Shown piece by piece: positions 36,780 through 45,703 of a stretch of 64,000 nt of DNA. This stretch comes from Planctomycetia bacterium (GTDB lineage Bacteria > Planctomycetota > Planctomycetia > Pirellulales > UBA1268), in assembly GCA_014192425.1 (NCBI GenBank), contig BJHK01000008.1, positions 109,472-173,471 of the forward strand. The letters run 5' to 3'. How positions within the stretch are numbered: the first letter of the stretch is position 1; every line of letters starts with the position of its first letter. A program made the position numbers and the translations under genes. Under the pieces are notes generated by a model. That model was not told where the DNA came from. It worked only from the letters and a program-made list of their open reading frames with translations, and made no database searches.

Positions 36780-37799
36780 ATGCGCGAACAGGCCAGTGAG
36801 CCGGTGCCGGCGAACCGCAGGATCCGTCCAGCCATGCCTACCGAAGCGACCACCGTCGGCGGAACTCCGCAGGCTCAGGCCAGGCGGCGCGATCCGCCGG
36901 TCTGGGCGCAGGTCGCGGTTCCCGCCGGCACCGATCGGGCCGCGGCCGAGGCCTTCTGTCGTGACGTCGCCGCCCGGCATTACGAGAACTTCACCGTGGC
37001 GACGCGGCTCGTGCCTGGGCGGATCCGGCAGCACCTGGCCACCGTCTACGCCTTCGCCCGCTGGAGCGACGACCTCGCCGACGAACTCGGCGATTCGCGG
37101 GAGGCGGACCGCCGGCTCGCCGACTGGCGACGGCAGCTCGACGACTGCTTCGCGGGCCGGGCGACGCACCCGATTTTCGTGGCCCTGGCAGCGACCGCGC
37201 GCGAGACCGGCCTGACGAGCGAGCCCTTCGCCGACCTCATCGACGCCTTCCGGCAGGATCAGGTCCGCGCCCGCTATGCCACGCGTGCCGAACTCCTCGA
37301 CTACTGCCGGCGGTCCGCCGATCCCGTCGGCCGCATCGTGCTGGCCCTCGAGGGCTGCCGCAGGGCCGAACTCGTCGCCATGTCCGATGCCATCTGCACC
37401 GGGCTGCAGCTCGTCAACTTCTGGCAGGATCTGAAGCGCGACCGGATCGCCGGCCGCGTCTACCTGCCGGCCGAGGACATGCGCCGCTTCGGCGTCGATG
37501 AATCGATGCTCGACATGCCGGCCGCCCCGGCGCCGCTCCGGGCCCTCGTCCGCGAGGAACTCGCCTGGGCGCGGGACCTGTTCGCGGCCGGCGCGCCCCT
37601 CGTTGGTCGTGCGCCGCCGGCCCTGCGGCCGGCGATCCGCATGTTCCTCGGTGGCGGCCGGGCGATCGCCACCTCGATCGAGCGGGCCGGCTGCGACACG
37701 CTATCGCGGCGGCCGACCGTGGGCCGGTGGACGAAGCTCGGTCTCGCCGTCCGGGCGTGGTTCGCCTGCCGGCTCGTTCCCGGCTGGAGCCGCGTATGA
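36780..37799 (+). CDS. hpnC: Squalene synthase HpnC (hydroxysqualene-forming)
   Basis: A 339-residue head-to-head prenyltransferase-fold enzyme. HpnC turns presqualene diphosphate into hydroxysqualene. The first Asp-rich motif DDLADE is at residues 97-102 and the second is in LVNFWQDLKRD with Asp217 and Asp221. VYAFARWSDD and the Pro-rich N-terminal ENFTVATRLVP fit HpnC. The ATG at 36780 is used; one at 36834 would remove a non-conserved leader. Its stop overlaps the hpnD start (ATGA). Confidence 0.94.
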   Translation: MREQASEPVPANRRIRPAMPTEATTVGGTPQAQARRRDPPVWAQVAVPAGTDRAAAEAFCRDVAARHYENFTVATRLVPGRIRQHLATVYAFARWSDDLADELGDSREADRRLADWRRQLDDCFAGRATHPIFVALAATARETGLTSEPFADLIDAFRQDQVRARYATRAELLDYCRRSADPVGRIVLALEGCRRAELVAMSDAICTGLQLVNFWQDLKRDRIAGRVYLPAEDMRRFGVDESMLDMPAAPAPLRALVREELAWARDLFAAGAPLVGRAPPALRPAIRMFLGGGRAIATSIERAGCDTLSRRPTVGRWTKLGLAVRAWFACRLVPGWSRV

Positions 37800-38677
37800 A
37801 CCGGTCGGCGACGGTCGCGGACGATTACGGAGCCTGCGCCGAGGTCCTGCGCCGCTCGGGCTCCACGTTCGCCCTCCCCATCCGGCTCCTTCCCGCCGCG
37901 AAGCGCCGGGCGACGACGGCGCTGTATGCGTTCTGCCGGCTGGCGGACGACGTCGTCGACGACGCGGCCGACGCGGCGACGGCCCGGCGCGAACTCGACG
38001 CGCTCGAGGGGCGGACCGAGGCGGCGCTCGCCGGCGGGCCGGCCACCGATCCGGTGCTGCGGGCGCTGGCCGACACGGTGCGCCGCTACGCGGTCCCCGC
38101 GTCGTGCATCCGCGACATCCTCGACGGCGTGCGGATGGACCTCGACCAGGTGGAATACGAGACGTTCGCCGAACTGGCGGAATACTGTCGGCGCGTGGCC
38201 GGCGCCGTGGGCGTGGCCGCCATCCACATCTGGGGATTCACCTCGTCGTCGGCGATCGCCGCCGCCCACGACTGCGGCCTGGCATTCCAACTGACCAACA
38301 TTCTCCGCGACATCCCCGAGGACCTCGGCCGTGGCCGGATCTACCTGCCGCGGGAGGATCTCGCCGTCTGCGACTGCAGCGCCGACGACCTGCGCCGCGG
38401 GCGGATCGGTCCGGGATTTTCCCGGCTGGCCGCCCTGGAACGAAAGCGGGCCAGCGGCCTCTACGCGCGGGCGGCCCGGCTCGACGGCATGCTCTCCACG
38501 GACGGCCGGATCGTGTTCCGGGCGATGCTCGGCGGCTACCGGTCGCTGTTTCGCGCCGTGGAGCGGGCCGGCAACGCGATCTTCACGCGTCGCGTCCGTC
38601 CGTCGCGACCGCGGATGCTCGCGGCCGTGGCGACGACGGTCCTGCTCGGGCCGACCGTCCCACGCTGGTGGCGCTGA
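37796..38677 (+). CDS. hpnD: Presqualene diphosphate synthase HpnD
   Basis: A 293-residue enzyme condensing two farnesyl diphosphates to presqualene diphosphate. LYAFCRLADDVVDD carries the first Asp motif (51-56). The second region reads FQLTNILRDIPEDLGRGRIYLP, the hallmark of phytoene/squalene synthases. YCRRVAGAVG matches the HpnD group. It sits between hpnC and hpnE, translationally coupled to hpnC. Confidence 0.95.
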   Translation: MNRSATVADDYGACAEVLRRSGSTFALPIRLLPAAKRRATTALYAFCRLADDVVDDAADAATARRELDALEGRTEAALAGGPATDPVLRALADTVRRYAVPASCIRDILDGVRMDLDQVEYETFAELAEYCRRVAGAVGVAAIHIWGFTSSSAIAAAHDCGLAFQLTNILRDIPEDLGRGRIYLPREDLAVCDCSADDLRRGRIGPGFSRLAALERKRASGLYARAARLDGMLSTDGRIVFRAMLGGYRSLFRAVERAGNAIFTRRVRPSRPRMLAAVATTVLLGPTVPRWWR

Positions 38678-38704
38678 CCCCTCGCACCGCACCGGAGCCG
38701 AGCC

Positions 38705-40102
38705 GTGACCACTGCCACCAAGCCCGCCGCCAGCGCCGTCGATCCGGCGCCGGTCGTCGTCGTCGGCGCCGGCCTCGCCGGCCTGGCGGCCGCGGCGGCA
38801 CTCGTCGAGGCGGGGTTCGCTGTCACGCTCCTCGAGGCCCGGCGCCGGGCCGGCGGCCGGGCGGCCTCGTTCGAGGATCCGCTCTCGGGCGGCCTCGTCG
38901 ATGCCTGCCAGCACGTCGCCATGGGCTGCTGCACCAACTTTCTCGATCTCTGCGCCCGGGCCGGCCTGTCAGACGCCCTGCGCTGCGACCGAACGCTGTG
39001 GTTCATCGGGCCCGACGGCGACCGGGCGGCATGCACGCCGTCACGCTGGCTCCCCGCCCCGCTGCACCTCGCCCCGCTGCTCCTCGGGATGGGGCACTTC
39101 ACGCTCGTCGAGAAGGTGCGGCTGGCGGCGGGCATGCTCCGGCTTGCCCGGCAGCGCGGCCGCGACGCCGACTCCAACCGGACCGCGCTCGACTGGCTGC
39201 GCTCGATCGGCCAGCCGGAGCGTGTCATCAGTCTCTTCTGGCAGCCCGTGCTGGAGAGCGCCCTCGGCGAATCGATCGATCTCGTCAGCGTGGCGGCCGC
39301 CCGCAAGGTCGCCGTCGACGGATTCCTCGCCCATCCCCGGGCGGCCGATCTCCAGGTGCCGCTCGTTCCCCTCGGTGAACTCTTCGGCGCGCGGCTCGTC
39401 GCCTGGCTGGCGGGCCGCGGCGTCCGCGTGCTCACGGGCCGGACGGTGACGGGCATCGATCGCGATCCGGGCGGGCGCGTGACGGCGGTCCGGGCCGCCG
39501 ACGCGACGTTCCCCTGCGCCGCCGTGATCGTCGCCCTCCCCTGGCGGGCGGCTGCGCGGCTGCTGCCCGACGTCGTACCGGCCGCCGACGAGCGGCTCGT
39601 CGGCTCGCCGATCACCGCCGTGCATCTGTGGTTCGATCGCGACGTCATCGACCTGCCGCACGCGGTGCTCGTGGGACGGGTATCGCAGTGGGCGTTTCGT
39701 GGCGACAGCCCGGGCCATTGCCAGGTCGTGATCAGCGCGTCCCGCGACCTGCTCGGCGGCGACCGCGACGCGCTCCTCGACCGCGTTGTCGCCGAGATCA
39801 GGGACGTGTTTCCGGCGGCCCGCGCGGCCCGGCTGCTCGCATCCCGGATCGTCACCGATCCCACGGCCGTGCTTTCCGTGCGGCCCGGCGTCGAGGCGGT
39901 CAGGCCGGCGCCGCGGACCGCGGTGCCGGGCCTGTTCCTGGCCGGAGACTGGACCGCCACCGGCTGGCCCTCGACGATGGAAGGGGCGGTCCGCAGCGGC
40001 CGCGGCGCCGCCGAGGCGCTGGCCGCGGCCGGAGGCAGGCCGCTGCGGGCGCTGGTCGACGATCTCCCCCGGGGGTGGCTCGTGCGGCTCGTCGCCGGCT
40101 GA
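38705..40102 (+). CDS. hpnE: Hydroxysqualene dehydroxylase HpnE
   Basis: A 465-residue FAD-dependent amine-oxidase/phytoene-desaturase-like enzyme that reduces hydroxysqualene to squalene. The dinucleotide-binding motif VVVVGAGLAGLAAAAALVEA occupies residues 17-36, followed by LLEARRRAGGRAAS. The C-terminal FAD-contacting GLFLAGDWTATGWPSTMEGA is near residue 410. It lies 27 bases after hpnD. Together with hpnC and hpnD it forms the bacterial three-enzyme route to squalene. Confidence 0.94.
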   Translation: MTTATKPAASAVDPAPVVVVGAGLAGLAAAAALVEAGFAVTLLEARRRAGGRAASFEDPLSGGLVDACQHVAMGCCTNFLDLCARAGLSDALRCDRTLWFIGPDGDRAACTPSRWLPAPLHLAPLLLGMGHFTLVEKVRLAAGMLRLARQRGRDADSNRTALDWLRSIGQPERVISLFWQPVLESALGESIDLVSVAAARKVAVDGFLAHPRAADLQVPLVPLGELFGARLVAWLAGRGVRVLTGRTVTGIDRDPGGRVTAVRAADATFPCAAVIVALPWRAAARLLPDVVPAADERLVGSPITAVHLWFDRDVIDLPHAVLVGRVSQWAFRGDSPGHCQVVISASRDLLGGDRDALLDRVVAEIRDVFPAARAARLLASRIVTDPTAVLSVRPGVEAVRPAPRTAVPGLFLAGDWTATGWPSTMEGAVRSGRGAAEALAAAGGRPLRALVDDLPRGWLVRLVAG

Positions 40103-40113
40103 CCGACGCATCG

Positions 40114-40863
40114 TCAGGGCGGCAGCGCGCGGCACAGGTCGACGAGGGCCGCGGCGAGGGTTCGAGCGTCCACGACCGCATGCTCGTACAGCCGCCACAG
40201 GTCGACGGCGGCGCCGGGCCGGCGGCCGATCGCCGCCAGGGCCGCGCCCAGCCGGCGCAGCGTCGGCTGCGGCTGCGTCAGCCGGGCGACCTCCGCCGGC
40301 AGGTTCTGCGTCGCATCGTCGGAGATCACCCGCATCGCGGCGCAGGGCAGTCCGGCGGCCGCCGCCACGCCGGCCACCGCATGCGTCTCCATGTCGACGA
40401 GCTGTCCGCCGCTGCGGGCGGCCAAGGCCCGCTTCGCTTCCGCCGTCGCCTGGATCTCGTCCACCGTCACGATCGTCAGCGGACCTGCATCAGCGCCGGC
40501 CAGGAGAGACAGTGGACTGTCTCCCGTGCACGTCACCGCGCGGGTGGGGCGGACCACGCCCCCCCGGGCCAGTCCCGCATCGAGGCCGCCGGCGAATCCC
40601 GCGCAGACGAGCAGCCGTGGCCGGTGGCCGGCGATCAGCCGTTCCGCCGCCCGCGTCGCCGCGGCCCGGCCGACCCCCGAGACGCACCACGCCACGCGCC
40701 GGTCGGCGACGGTGCCCTCGAGGAGCGTAAGGTCGGCCGCCCGGGTCTCGACGCGTTTCGCGACACGTCGGTCGAAGGCATCGGCCTCGAGTGCGAGTGC
40801 GAACACGATCCCGGCCGCGCAGTGGTCGGGTGAGCCGGAGCCGATCGTGGATGACGATCCCAT
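40114..40863 (-). CDS. hpnG: Hopanoid-associated nucleosidase HpnG
   Basis: A 249-residue member of the nucleoside phosphorylase/MTA-SAH nucleosidase superfamily. Landmarks are VCAGFAGGLDAGLARGGVV, the substrate motif VDMETHAVAGVAAAAGLP and RVISDDA with its catalytic Asp. HpnG removes adenine from adenosylhopane, the product of HpnH. The location 11 bases from the convergent hpnE end supports this role over a general MTA/SAH nucleosidase. It starts 23 bases after the kinase gene in the same direction, so it may also be co-transcribed with the two-component genes. Confidence 0.82.
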   Translation of the reverse strand: MGSSSTIGSGSPDHCAAGIVFALALEADAFDRRVAKRVETRAADLTLLEGTVADRRVAWCVSGVGRAAATRAAERLIAGHRPRLLVCAGFAGGLDAGLARGGVVRPTRAVTCTGDSPLSLLAGADAGPLTIVTVDEIQATAEAKRALAARSGGQLVDMETHAVAGVAAAAGLPCAAMRVISDDATQNLPAEVARLTQPQPTLRRLGAALAAIGRRPGAAVDLWRLYEHAVVDARTLAAALVDLCRALPP

Positions 40864-40886
40864 CGTGTCGCCCGTGGCGGGCCGTG

Positions 40887-42416
40887 TCAGCGGCCGCCGA
40901 CGATCAGGGAGAACGGGTTCCACCACCGGCAAACTGGATCGGCGCACGCTGCGCCAACTGGGGCCATCTGCGTCGGCAGCCGCGGCGGCGTCTCGACCGG
41001 GGCGTATCCCCCGGCCCGGTGCAGCCGCACCGTCACGGTCGTGCCTCGGCCCGGTTCGCTCGCCACGGCGATCGTCCCGCCATGCCGCTCCACGATCGCG
41101 CGGCAGATCGGCAGACCGAGGCCGCCGCCACGGTCGCCGCCGCGGGTGCGGGCCGGATCGGCTTTGAAGAACCGGTCGAAGACCCGGGGCACGTCGGCCG
41201 GCGCGATGCCGATGCCCGTGTCCCGGATCTCGAGGAGCACGGCCCCGTCGTCTCCAGCGGATGAAAGCGACACCCGCACCCTGCCCCCCTCCGGCGTGAA
41301 GCGGATGGCGTTGTCGAGGAGGTTGCCGAAGACCCGGCGAAACTGCGCTGCATCACCGCGGGCCACCATGGGGGGGACGGACACGACGTGCAAGTCGATG
41401 CCCCGGTCCTCGGCCGCAGCGCCGAACATCGCCACGGCGTCCCGGGCGAGCAGGTCGAGGTCGACCGTGGCGCTGGCCCCGGCGGCCGGCTCGTGATCCG
41501 CCTCGGCGAGCAGGAGCAGGTCGTTGGTGAGCGTGGCGAGGTGTGCCGTCTCGTCGAGGACATCCCCGAGCGCGGTGCGGTATTCGTCTGCCGACCGCTC
41601 CCGCGACACCGTGCACTCCAGCCAACTGCGGATCGCGGCCAACGGGCCGCGCAGCTCGTGGGCGGCATCGGCGAGGAACTGCCGCTGCCGATCGACGTGG
41701 TCGGCGACCTGATCGAGGAGCCGATTGATGGTCTCTGCCAGCTGGTCGAGTTCGTCGCCGCTGCCGCGCACAGCCAGCCGGTCGCCGAGCCGCGTCGGCC
41801 GCAGGCTGGCGGCCGTGTGCACGATCCCGGCGATCGGCCGTGTCGCGCGGATGGCCAGCCAGTAGCCTGTCAACGGCGTCAGCAGCGCCAGTGCCAGGCC
41901 CACGGGGGCGAGCGACTTCGTCAGGGCGAGCACGGAGGCGTCGCGGCTGGCCGTCGACATGCCGATGCGAACGTGGAGCGAGCCCGCTCCGGGAACATCG
42001 ATCCGGCGGCGGACGTACCGATAGCCGGGGAGTTGCACGACGTTCTCCAGCCGCTCCTTGCGGGCCGGCGGGAACACGGCCACCGCGTCGGGGCAGCGGT
42101 CGCTGCGCCAAATCGTATCCCCAGTCTCGGTGAGCAGCTGGCTGAACCAACCGCGCTCCCCGTGGCTGGCCGACTTGCGCTCCAGGATCTCGACCAGGGG
42201 CGCGGTGCCGGACGGGAAGGCCGCGCTGGCGAGGCCGATCTCGGTGCACTCGCCGCGCAGCTCGGCATCGATCTCGCGGTCGAGGGCCGCGCTGGCCGAG
42301 AGGCGAACCGCGACGATGCAGGCCAGCACCATGAACAGGGCGACGACGGTGTTCCAGATCGTCAGCCGGCCCCGCAGCGATGTCCAGGCCGGCCGTTCAG
42401 TCAGTGACCAGCGCAT
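40887..42416 (-). CDS. Membrane sensor histidine kinase (HAMP/HisKA)
   Basis: A 509-residue kinase. Membrane segment 1 is near residues 20-42, a periplasmic sensor covers about 45-165, and segment 2 lies near 168-190. A HAMP domain follows. His253 in DAAHELRGPLAAIRSW is phosphorylated. The ATPase part has the N box (FGNLLDNAIRFTPEGG), G1 (DTGIGI), the F box (FDRFFKAD) and G2 (GGGLGLPICRAI). It is EnvZ/CusS-like in architecture; the signal is unknown. Its start overlaps the regulator gene by 20 bases, so the pair is coupled. Confidence 0.93.
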   Translation of the reverse strand: MRWSLTERPAWTSLRGRLTIWNTVVALFMVLACIVAVRLSASAALDREIDAELRGECTEIGLASAAFPSGTAPLVEILERKSASHGERGWFSQLLTETGDTIWRSDRCPDAVAVFPPARKERLENVVQLPGYRYVRRRIDVPGAGSLHVRIGMSTASRDASVLALTKSLAPVGLALALLTPLTGYWLAIRATRPIAGIVHTAASLRPTRLGDRLAVRGSGDELDQLAETINRLLDQVADHVDRQRQFLADAAHELRGPLAAIRSWLECTVSRERSADEYRTALGDVLDETAHLATLTNDLLLLAEADHEPAAGASATVDLDLLARDAVAMFGAAAEDRGIDLHVVSVPPMVARGDAAQFRRVFGNLLDNAIRFTPEGGRVRVSLSSAGDDGAVLLEIRDTGIGIAPADVPRVFDRFFKADPARTRGGDRGGGLGLPICRAIVERHGGTIAVASEPGRGTTVTVRLHRAGGYAPVETPPRLPTQMAPVGAACADPVCRWWNPFSLIVGGR

Positions 42417-43068
42417 AGCCCCGGCCCCGGATGGTGTTGATCAGCGAGTCGTTCCGTCCCTTGTCGATCTTGCCGCGCAGGCGGTTGATGTGCACCTCGA
42501 CGACGTTCGTCGGACCGTCCCACGTGAAGCCCCAGGCATGCGTGCAGAGCATGCTGCGGGTCACGACCTGCCCGGAGTGGCGCATCAGCAGTTCGAGGAT
42601 GCTGGCCTCGGTGGGCGTGAGATCGGTCGTCCTGCCGTCGATCGTCGCCTGTCTGCGGCCGACGTGCAGCACGATGGGGCCGACCGCGATCTCCGCCGCG
42701 GGCCCGTCCGACGAGCGGCGCCGCAGGGCCTCGATCCGCGCCAGCAGTTCGTCGAGGGCGAACGGCTTGACGACGTAGTCGTCGGCGCCGGCCGCGAAGC
42801 CCGCCAACCGCTCCGGCACGGTGCCGAACGCCGTGAGGACGATCACCGGCGTGCGGATCCCGGCGGCCCGGGCCGCCCTCAGCAGCTCCATCCCGCCGAC
42901 CTTGGGCAGCATCAGATCGAGCACCACGAGGTCGGCGGAGGCGAGGGTCATGTCGCGGGCCGCCTGGGCGCCGTCGGACACCCAGGTGCAGTGGTGACCG
43001 CGTTCCTCGACCGCCTGGGAAATGGACCGGGCGAGGAGCGGATCATCCTCGACGATGGCGACGTGCAT
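42397..43068 (-). CDS. OmpR-family response regulator
   Basis: A 223-residue regulator. The receiver contains the acidic pair Asp8-Asp9, the phospho-acceptor Asp51 (LVVLDLMLP) and Lys of YVVKPF. The C-terminal winged helix spans about 125-220 (LTPTEASILELLMRHSGQVVTR, then VVEVHINRLRGKID and IRGRGYAL), clearly OmpR/PhoB type. It is the first gene of the pair with the membrane kinase. Targets are unknown. I saw no obvious direct-repeat operator in the 97 bases upstream. Confidence 0.95.
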   Translation of the reverse strand: MHVAIVEDDPLLARSISQAVEERGHHCTWVSDGAQAARDMTLASADLVVLDLMLPKVGGMELLRAARAAGIRTPVIVLTAFGTVPERLAGFAAGADDYVVKPFALDELLARIEALRRRSSDGPAAEIAVGPIVLHVGRRQATIDGRTTDLTPTEASILELLMRHSGQVVTRSMLCTHAWGFTWDGPTNVVEVHINRLRGKIDKGRNDSLINTIRGRGYALVTD

Positions 43069-43165
43069 GAGACCGCTCCCGTGTGGCAGAGACCGCGCTG
43101 TCCAGTCGCGGTGAACCGGGTGCCCCGCCGGACGACAGGATACCGCGCCGCCGGCCCGCCCGACC

Positions 43166-44782
43166 CTACTCCCACTCGATCGTGGCCGGGGGCTTGGAGG
43201 AGACGTCGTAGACGACCCGGTTGACCCCCCGGACCTCGTTGATCACGCGGGTGGAAATCGCCGCCAGCACCTCGTAGGGGAGGTGGCTCCAGTCGGCCGT
43301 CATGAAGTCCTCGGTCTCCACCGCCCGGACCGCCAGCACGTCGTCGTAGGTCCGCGCGTCCCCCATGACACCGACGCTCTGCACGGGGAGGAGGACGGCG
43401 AAGGCCTGCGACACCGTGCGCATCAGCCCGGCCCGGTCGAGCTCCTCGAGCACGATCGCGTCGGCCTCCCGCAGCCGGTCGAGCCGCGGCCCGGTCACCT
43501 CGCCGAGACAGCGGACGGCGAGGCCCGGCCCCGGGAACGGATGCCGCCAGACGATCCGTTCGGGCAGGCCGAGCTGCAGGCCCAGCCGGCGGACCTCGTC
43601 CTTGAACAAGTCGCGGAGCGGCTCGATGAGCTCGAACTGCATGTCCTCCGGCAGGCCGCCGACGTTGTGGTGGAGCTTGATCGTGGCGGCGGGCCCGTCC
43701 GGGGCGGCGCCGCTTTCGATGACGTCGGGATAGAGCGTCCCCTGGGCGAGGAACCGGGCGCCGCTGATCTTCGCCGCCTCGTCGTTGAAGCACTCCACGA
43801 ACACCCTGCCGATCCGGCGCCGCTTCTCCTGCGGCTCCGTGACCCCGGCGAGCGCGGCCAGGAACCGGTCGGCGGCCGGCACCACGTGCAGGTCGGTCTT
43901 GAAGTGTCCCGTGAACTCCTCGATCACCGCCGCCGCCTCGTTCCTACGCAGCAGGCCGTTGTCGACGAGGATGCAGGAGAGCTGGTCGCCGATTGCCCGC
44001 GACAGGAGCGCGGCCACGACGGCCGAATCGACGCCCCCCGACAGGCCGCAGATCACCCGATCGCGGCCGACCCGGCTGCGGATCTCGGCGATCATCGAGG
44101 CGGCGAAGTCCTCCAGCCGCCACGAGCCGCTGCAGCCGCATGCCGAGCGGAGAAAGTTGGCGAGGATCCGCCCGCCGGCCGGCGTGTGCGTGACTTCGGG
44201 GTGGAACTGCAGCCCGTAGACGGGTCGCGACCGGTGCCGCACGGCGGCCAGCGGGCAGGTTGCCGTGCCCGCCAGTGGCACGAAGTCCGCCGCCACGTCG
44301 GCGACCTGGTCGCCGTGGCTCATCCAGACCTCCGTCCGGGCCGGCACCCCGGCGAACAGAGGGTCGTCGGTCAAGACGTCGCACGTCGCCCGGCCATACT
44401 CGCGGGCCTCGGCCCGGCCCACTCGGCCGCCGAGGGCGTCGCAGACCAGCTGCATGCCGTAGCAGATGCCGAGCACGGGGATGCCGAGGTCGAAGAGCCG
44501 CGGATCGCAGCGCGGCGCCCCGGTCTCGTAGACGCTCGCCGGCCCCCCCGAGAGGATGATTCCGCGCGGGGCGAGGGCCCGGACCCGGTCGGCGTCGATG
44601 TCGTGTCGGACGATCTCGCAGTAGACGTGCTGCTCGCGGACGCGGCGGGCGATCAGCTGTGCGTACTGGGATCCGAAGTCGAGGACGAGGACGCGTTCGA
44701 GTTGCTGCGCGTTGGGGGTGTGCGGCTGCGCGGCCGTGTGGGCCGGCCGTTCCCCGGGCCGCGAGGGTGCGCTGGAGGTCAT
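43166..44782 (-). CDS. guaA: GMP synthase (glutamine-hydrolysing) GuaA
   Basis: A 538-residue enzyme converting XMP to GMP. The class I glutamine amidotransferase domain (about 30-220) begins [14 protein letters not shown], with the nucleophile Cys in GICYGMQLV and His-Glu in [10 protein letters not shown]. The ATP pyrophosphatase domain has the PP-loop [11 protein letters not shown], and the dimerisation domain ends in the usual PPATIEWE. The first 25 residues are a non-conserved extension. guaB, the preceding pathway step, lies about 11 kb away in this window. Confidence 0.96.
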   Translation of the reverse strand: MTSSAPSRPGERPAHTAAQPHTPNAQQLERVLVLDFGSQYAQLIARRVREQHVYCEIVRHDIDADRVRALAPRGIILSGGPASVYETGAPRCDPRLFDLGIPVLGICYGMQLVCDALGGRVGRAEAREYGRATCDVLTDDPLFAGVPARTEVWMSHGDQVADVAADFVPLAGTATCPLAAVRHRSRPVYGLQFHPEVTHTPAGGRILANFLRSACGCSGSWRLEDFAASMIAEIRSRVGRDRVICGLSGGVDSAVVAALLSRAIGDQLSCILVDNGLLRRNEAAAVIEEFTGHFKTDLHVVPAADRFLAALAGVTEPQEKRRRIGRVFVECFNDEAAKISGARFLAQGTLYPDVIESGAAPDGPAATIKLHHNVGGLPEDMQFELIEPLRDLFKDEVRRLGLQLGLPERIVWRHPFPGPGLAVRCLGEVTGPRLDRLREADAIVLEELDRAGLMRTVSQAFAVLLPVQSVGVMGDARTYDDVLAVRAVETEDFMTADWSHLPYEVLAAISTRVINEVRGVNRVVYDVSSKPPATIEWE

Positions 44783-44920
44783 GGTGGCCGTGGTCAGGCT
44801 TGGATCGGGGGAAAGAAAGCCGGCCAGTATAGCGCCGCGGCGGCTTTCACGCGACCGGGCGGGGGCATCGCGGGAAACCCGCTTGGGTGTGGCCGGAGGG
44901 GGGCACTATAGTGCCTGCCC

Positions 44921-45703
44921 ATGGACATCCTGCTCACCAACGACGACGGCATCTTCGCCCCCGGGCTCGAGGCCCTCGGGCGGGTCCTCCGCACCCTTGG
45001 TGACGTGCACACGGTCGCCCCGGCCACGGAGCAGAGTGGGGTCGGGCATGCGATCACGTTTCTAACCCCGTTGACGGCGAAGGAAATCTTCGTCGCGGGC
45101 GCGAGCCGGGGCTGGGCCGTCGATGGCAGTCCGGCCGACGCCGTCAAGCTCGGGATCTCCGCGTTCTGCCCGCGTCGGCCCGACCTCGTCGTCAGCGGCA
45201 TCAACAGCGGCCTCAACGCCGGGATCAACGTGCTCTACTCCGGCACAGTGGCGGCGGCCATCGAGGGGGCGTTCTTCGGGATCACGAGCATCGCAGTGTC
45301 GCTCGAATGGGACGAGCACGCCGACTACGCACGGGCCTCCGAGATCGCCCTCGACGTGATCTCCGCGCTGCTCGCCCGCAGGCCCGCGGCCGGCAGCCTG
45401 TTCAACCTCAACATCCCGACGCGGGCCCTGCGCGGCACGCCCGAGCTGCGGGTCGTGCCGATGAGCGTGGCCCGCTACGGCGAAGCCTTCGAACGCCGGC
45501 ACGACCCGCGCGGCAGGCCCTACTACTGGGCGACGAACGAGCCGCCGCCCCCCCCCTCGCCGCTGGAGTCGGACGTGACGGCGCTGGCGGCGGGAGCCGT
45601 GACGCTGACACCGCTCGACTACGACCTCACGCATCGCGCCGGCCTCGACGCGCTCGCAGAGGGGCCGTGGCAGATCCGGACGGCCTGGATCACCAGACCC
45701 TGA
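44921..45703 (+). CDS. surE: 5'/3'-nucleotidase SurE
   Basis: A 260-residue survival protein E phosphatase. Metal ligands are in LLTNDDGIFAPG (Asp8, Asp9), with Ser near residue 39 in TEQSGVGHA and Asn in VVSGINSGLNAG. NLNIP and the tyrosine-rich segment GRPYYWATNEPPPP complete the family pattern. It dephosphorylates nucleoside monophosphates. It is divergent from guaA, with 138 bases between starts. Its 3' end overlaps the convergent kinase gene by 14 bases. Confidence 0.95.
   Translation: MDILLTNDDGIFAPGLEALGRVLRTLGDVHTVAPATEQSGVGHAITFLTPLTAKEIFVAGASRGWAVDGSPADAVKLGISAFCPRRPDLVVSGINSGLNAGINVLYSGTVAAAIEGAFFGITSIAVSLEWDEHADYARASEIALDVISALLARRPAAGSLFNLNIPTRALRGTPELRVVPMSVARYGEAFERRHDPRGRPYYWATNEPPPPPSPLESDVTALAAGAVTLTPLDYDLTHRAGLDALAEGPWQIRTAWITRP

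Noticed and set aside
37460..38914. 484-codon minus-strand frame across hpnD
   Set aside because: It overlaps three well-supported hopanoid genes in the opposite sense and lacks any recognisable motif.
40114..40863. General MTA/SAH nucleosidase assignment
   Set aside because: The superfamily fits, but the position beside hpnC-hpnD-hpnE and the presence of hpnH favour the hopanoid-specific HpnG role.
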